Assembly (NCBI GenBank): GCA_035765535.1
Contig: DASTXE010000006.1
Location: 124,001-188,000, forward strand
Origin: Rickettsiales bacterium
GTDB taxonomy: Bacteria > Pseudomonadota > Alphaproteobacteria > Rickettsiales > JABCZZ01
DNA length: 64,000 nucleotides
Reading direction: 5' to 3'
Part shown: positions 64,000 to 64,000 of the stretch, piece after piece
Numbering within the stretch: position 1 is the first letter of the stretch
Layout: each line of letters begins with the position of its first letter
Program-made: the position numbers and the translations under genes
The notes under the pieces: generated by a model
What the model was told of the DNA's origin: nothing
Seen by the model: only the letters and a program-made list of their open reading frames with translations
The model's database searches: none

Positions 64000-64000
64000 C

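Overview
The window looks like chromosomal DNA of an alphaproteobacterium. The evidence is protein similarity as I recognise it, plus gene order typical of that class: rpsA-sppA-ihfB-lapA, ppiD-trpE-trpG, der-bamB-TPR protein, and rplS-leuC-leuD-leuB-asd. A full TTAA-N7-TTAA (CtrA-type) site and two palindromic intergenic elements of a kind common in alphaproteobacteria fit this. Base composition is close to balanced, except for one clearly GC-richer gene near the right end. Amino-acid biosynthesis genes (lysine, tryptophan, leucine) argue against a strongly reduced obligate symbiont. I cannot name the genus. No rRNA, tRNA, CRISPR array, transposase or prophage was seen.

Layout. 1-11 kb: 5'-truncated gyrA, an SDR enzyme, dapD, an exported ankyrin protein (minus strand), the gltX-cysS pair, two related membrane proteins of unknown function, and xthA. 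11-17 kb: rpsA, sppA, ihfB, lapA, then cysW-cysA on the minus strand without the other sulfate-transporter genes. 17-23 kb: a small helical protein, an ELM1-like protein, two pseudopilin-like proteins on either side of a PstS-like binding protein, prmA, a 50-residue DUF3309 peptide and a conserved unknown. 23-27 kb: minus-strand housekeeping run recO, era, gmk, ribF, maoC-like. 27-33 kb: ppiD-trpE-trpG and a soluble hybrid histidine kinase. 33-41 kb: der, bamB, YfgM-like TPR protein, guaA, mutS, all on the minus strand. 41-43 kb: maeB.

43-52 kb is the most unusual part. A very large exported protein carries two CHAP amidase-like domains, a lectin-like beta-propeller and a C-terminal GH24 lysozyme-like domain. 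Close by lie two genes with LprI-like (DUF1311, lysozyme-inhibitor family) domains, one of them fused to ankyrin repeats, with astA-astD between them. 52-59 kb: trmD-rplS, the leucine operon with an embedded YciI-like gene, asd and queH. 59-62 kb: pqiA-pqiB-pqiC on the minus strand. 62.4-63.25 kb: a GC-rich, Ser/Ala/Thr-rich membrane-anchored protein with its own promoter-like and terminator-like elements that looks foreign. The window ends in a DUF4337 protein and the 3' end of one more minus-strand gene.

How the genes work together: most serve core replication, translation and biosynthesis. The envelope theme is strong (bamB, ppiD, pqiABC, sppA, exported ankyrin proteins). The giant CHAP/GH24 protein with LprI-like neighbours is the best candidate for an undescribed system: a secreted cell-wall-degrading toxin or remodelling enzyme with possible protective partners. 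That link is inferred from domains and proximity only.
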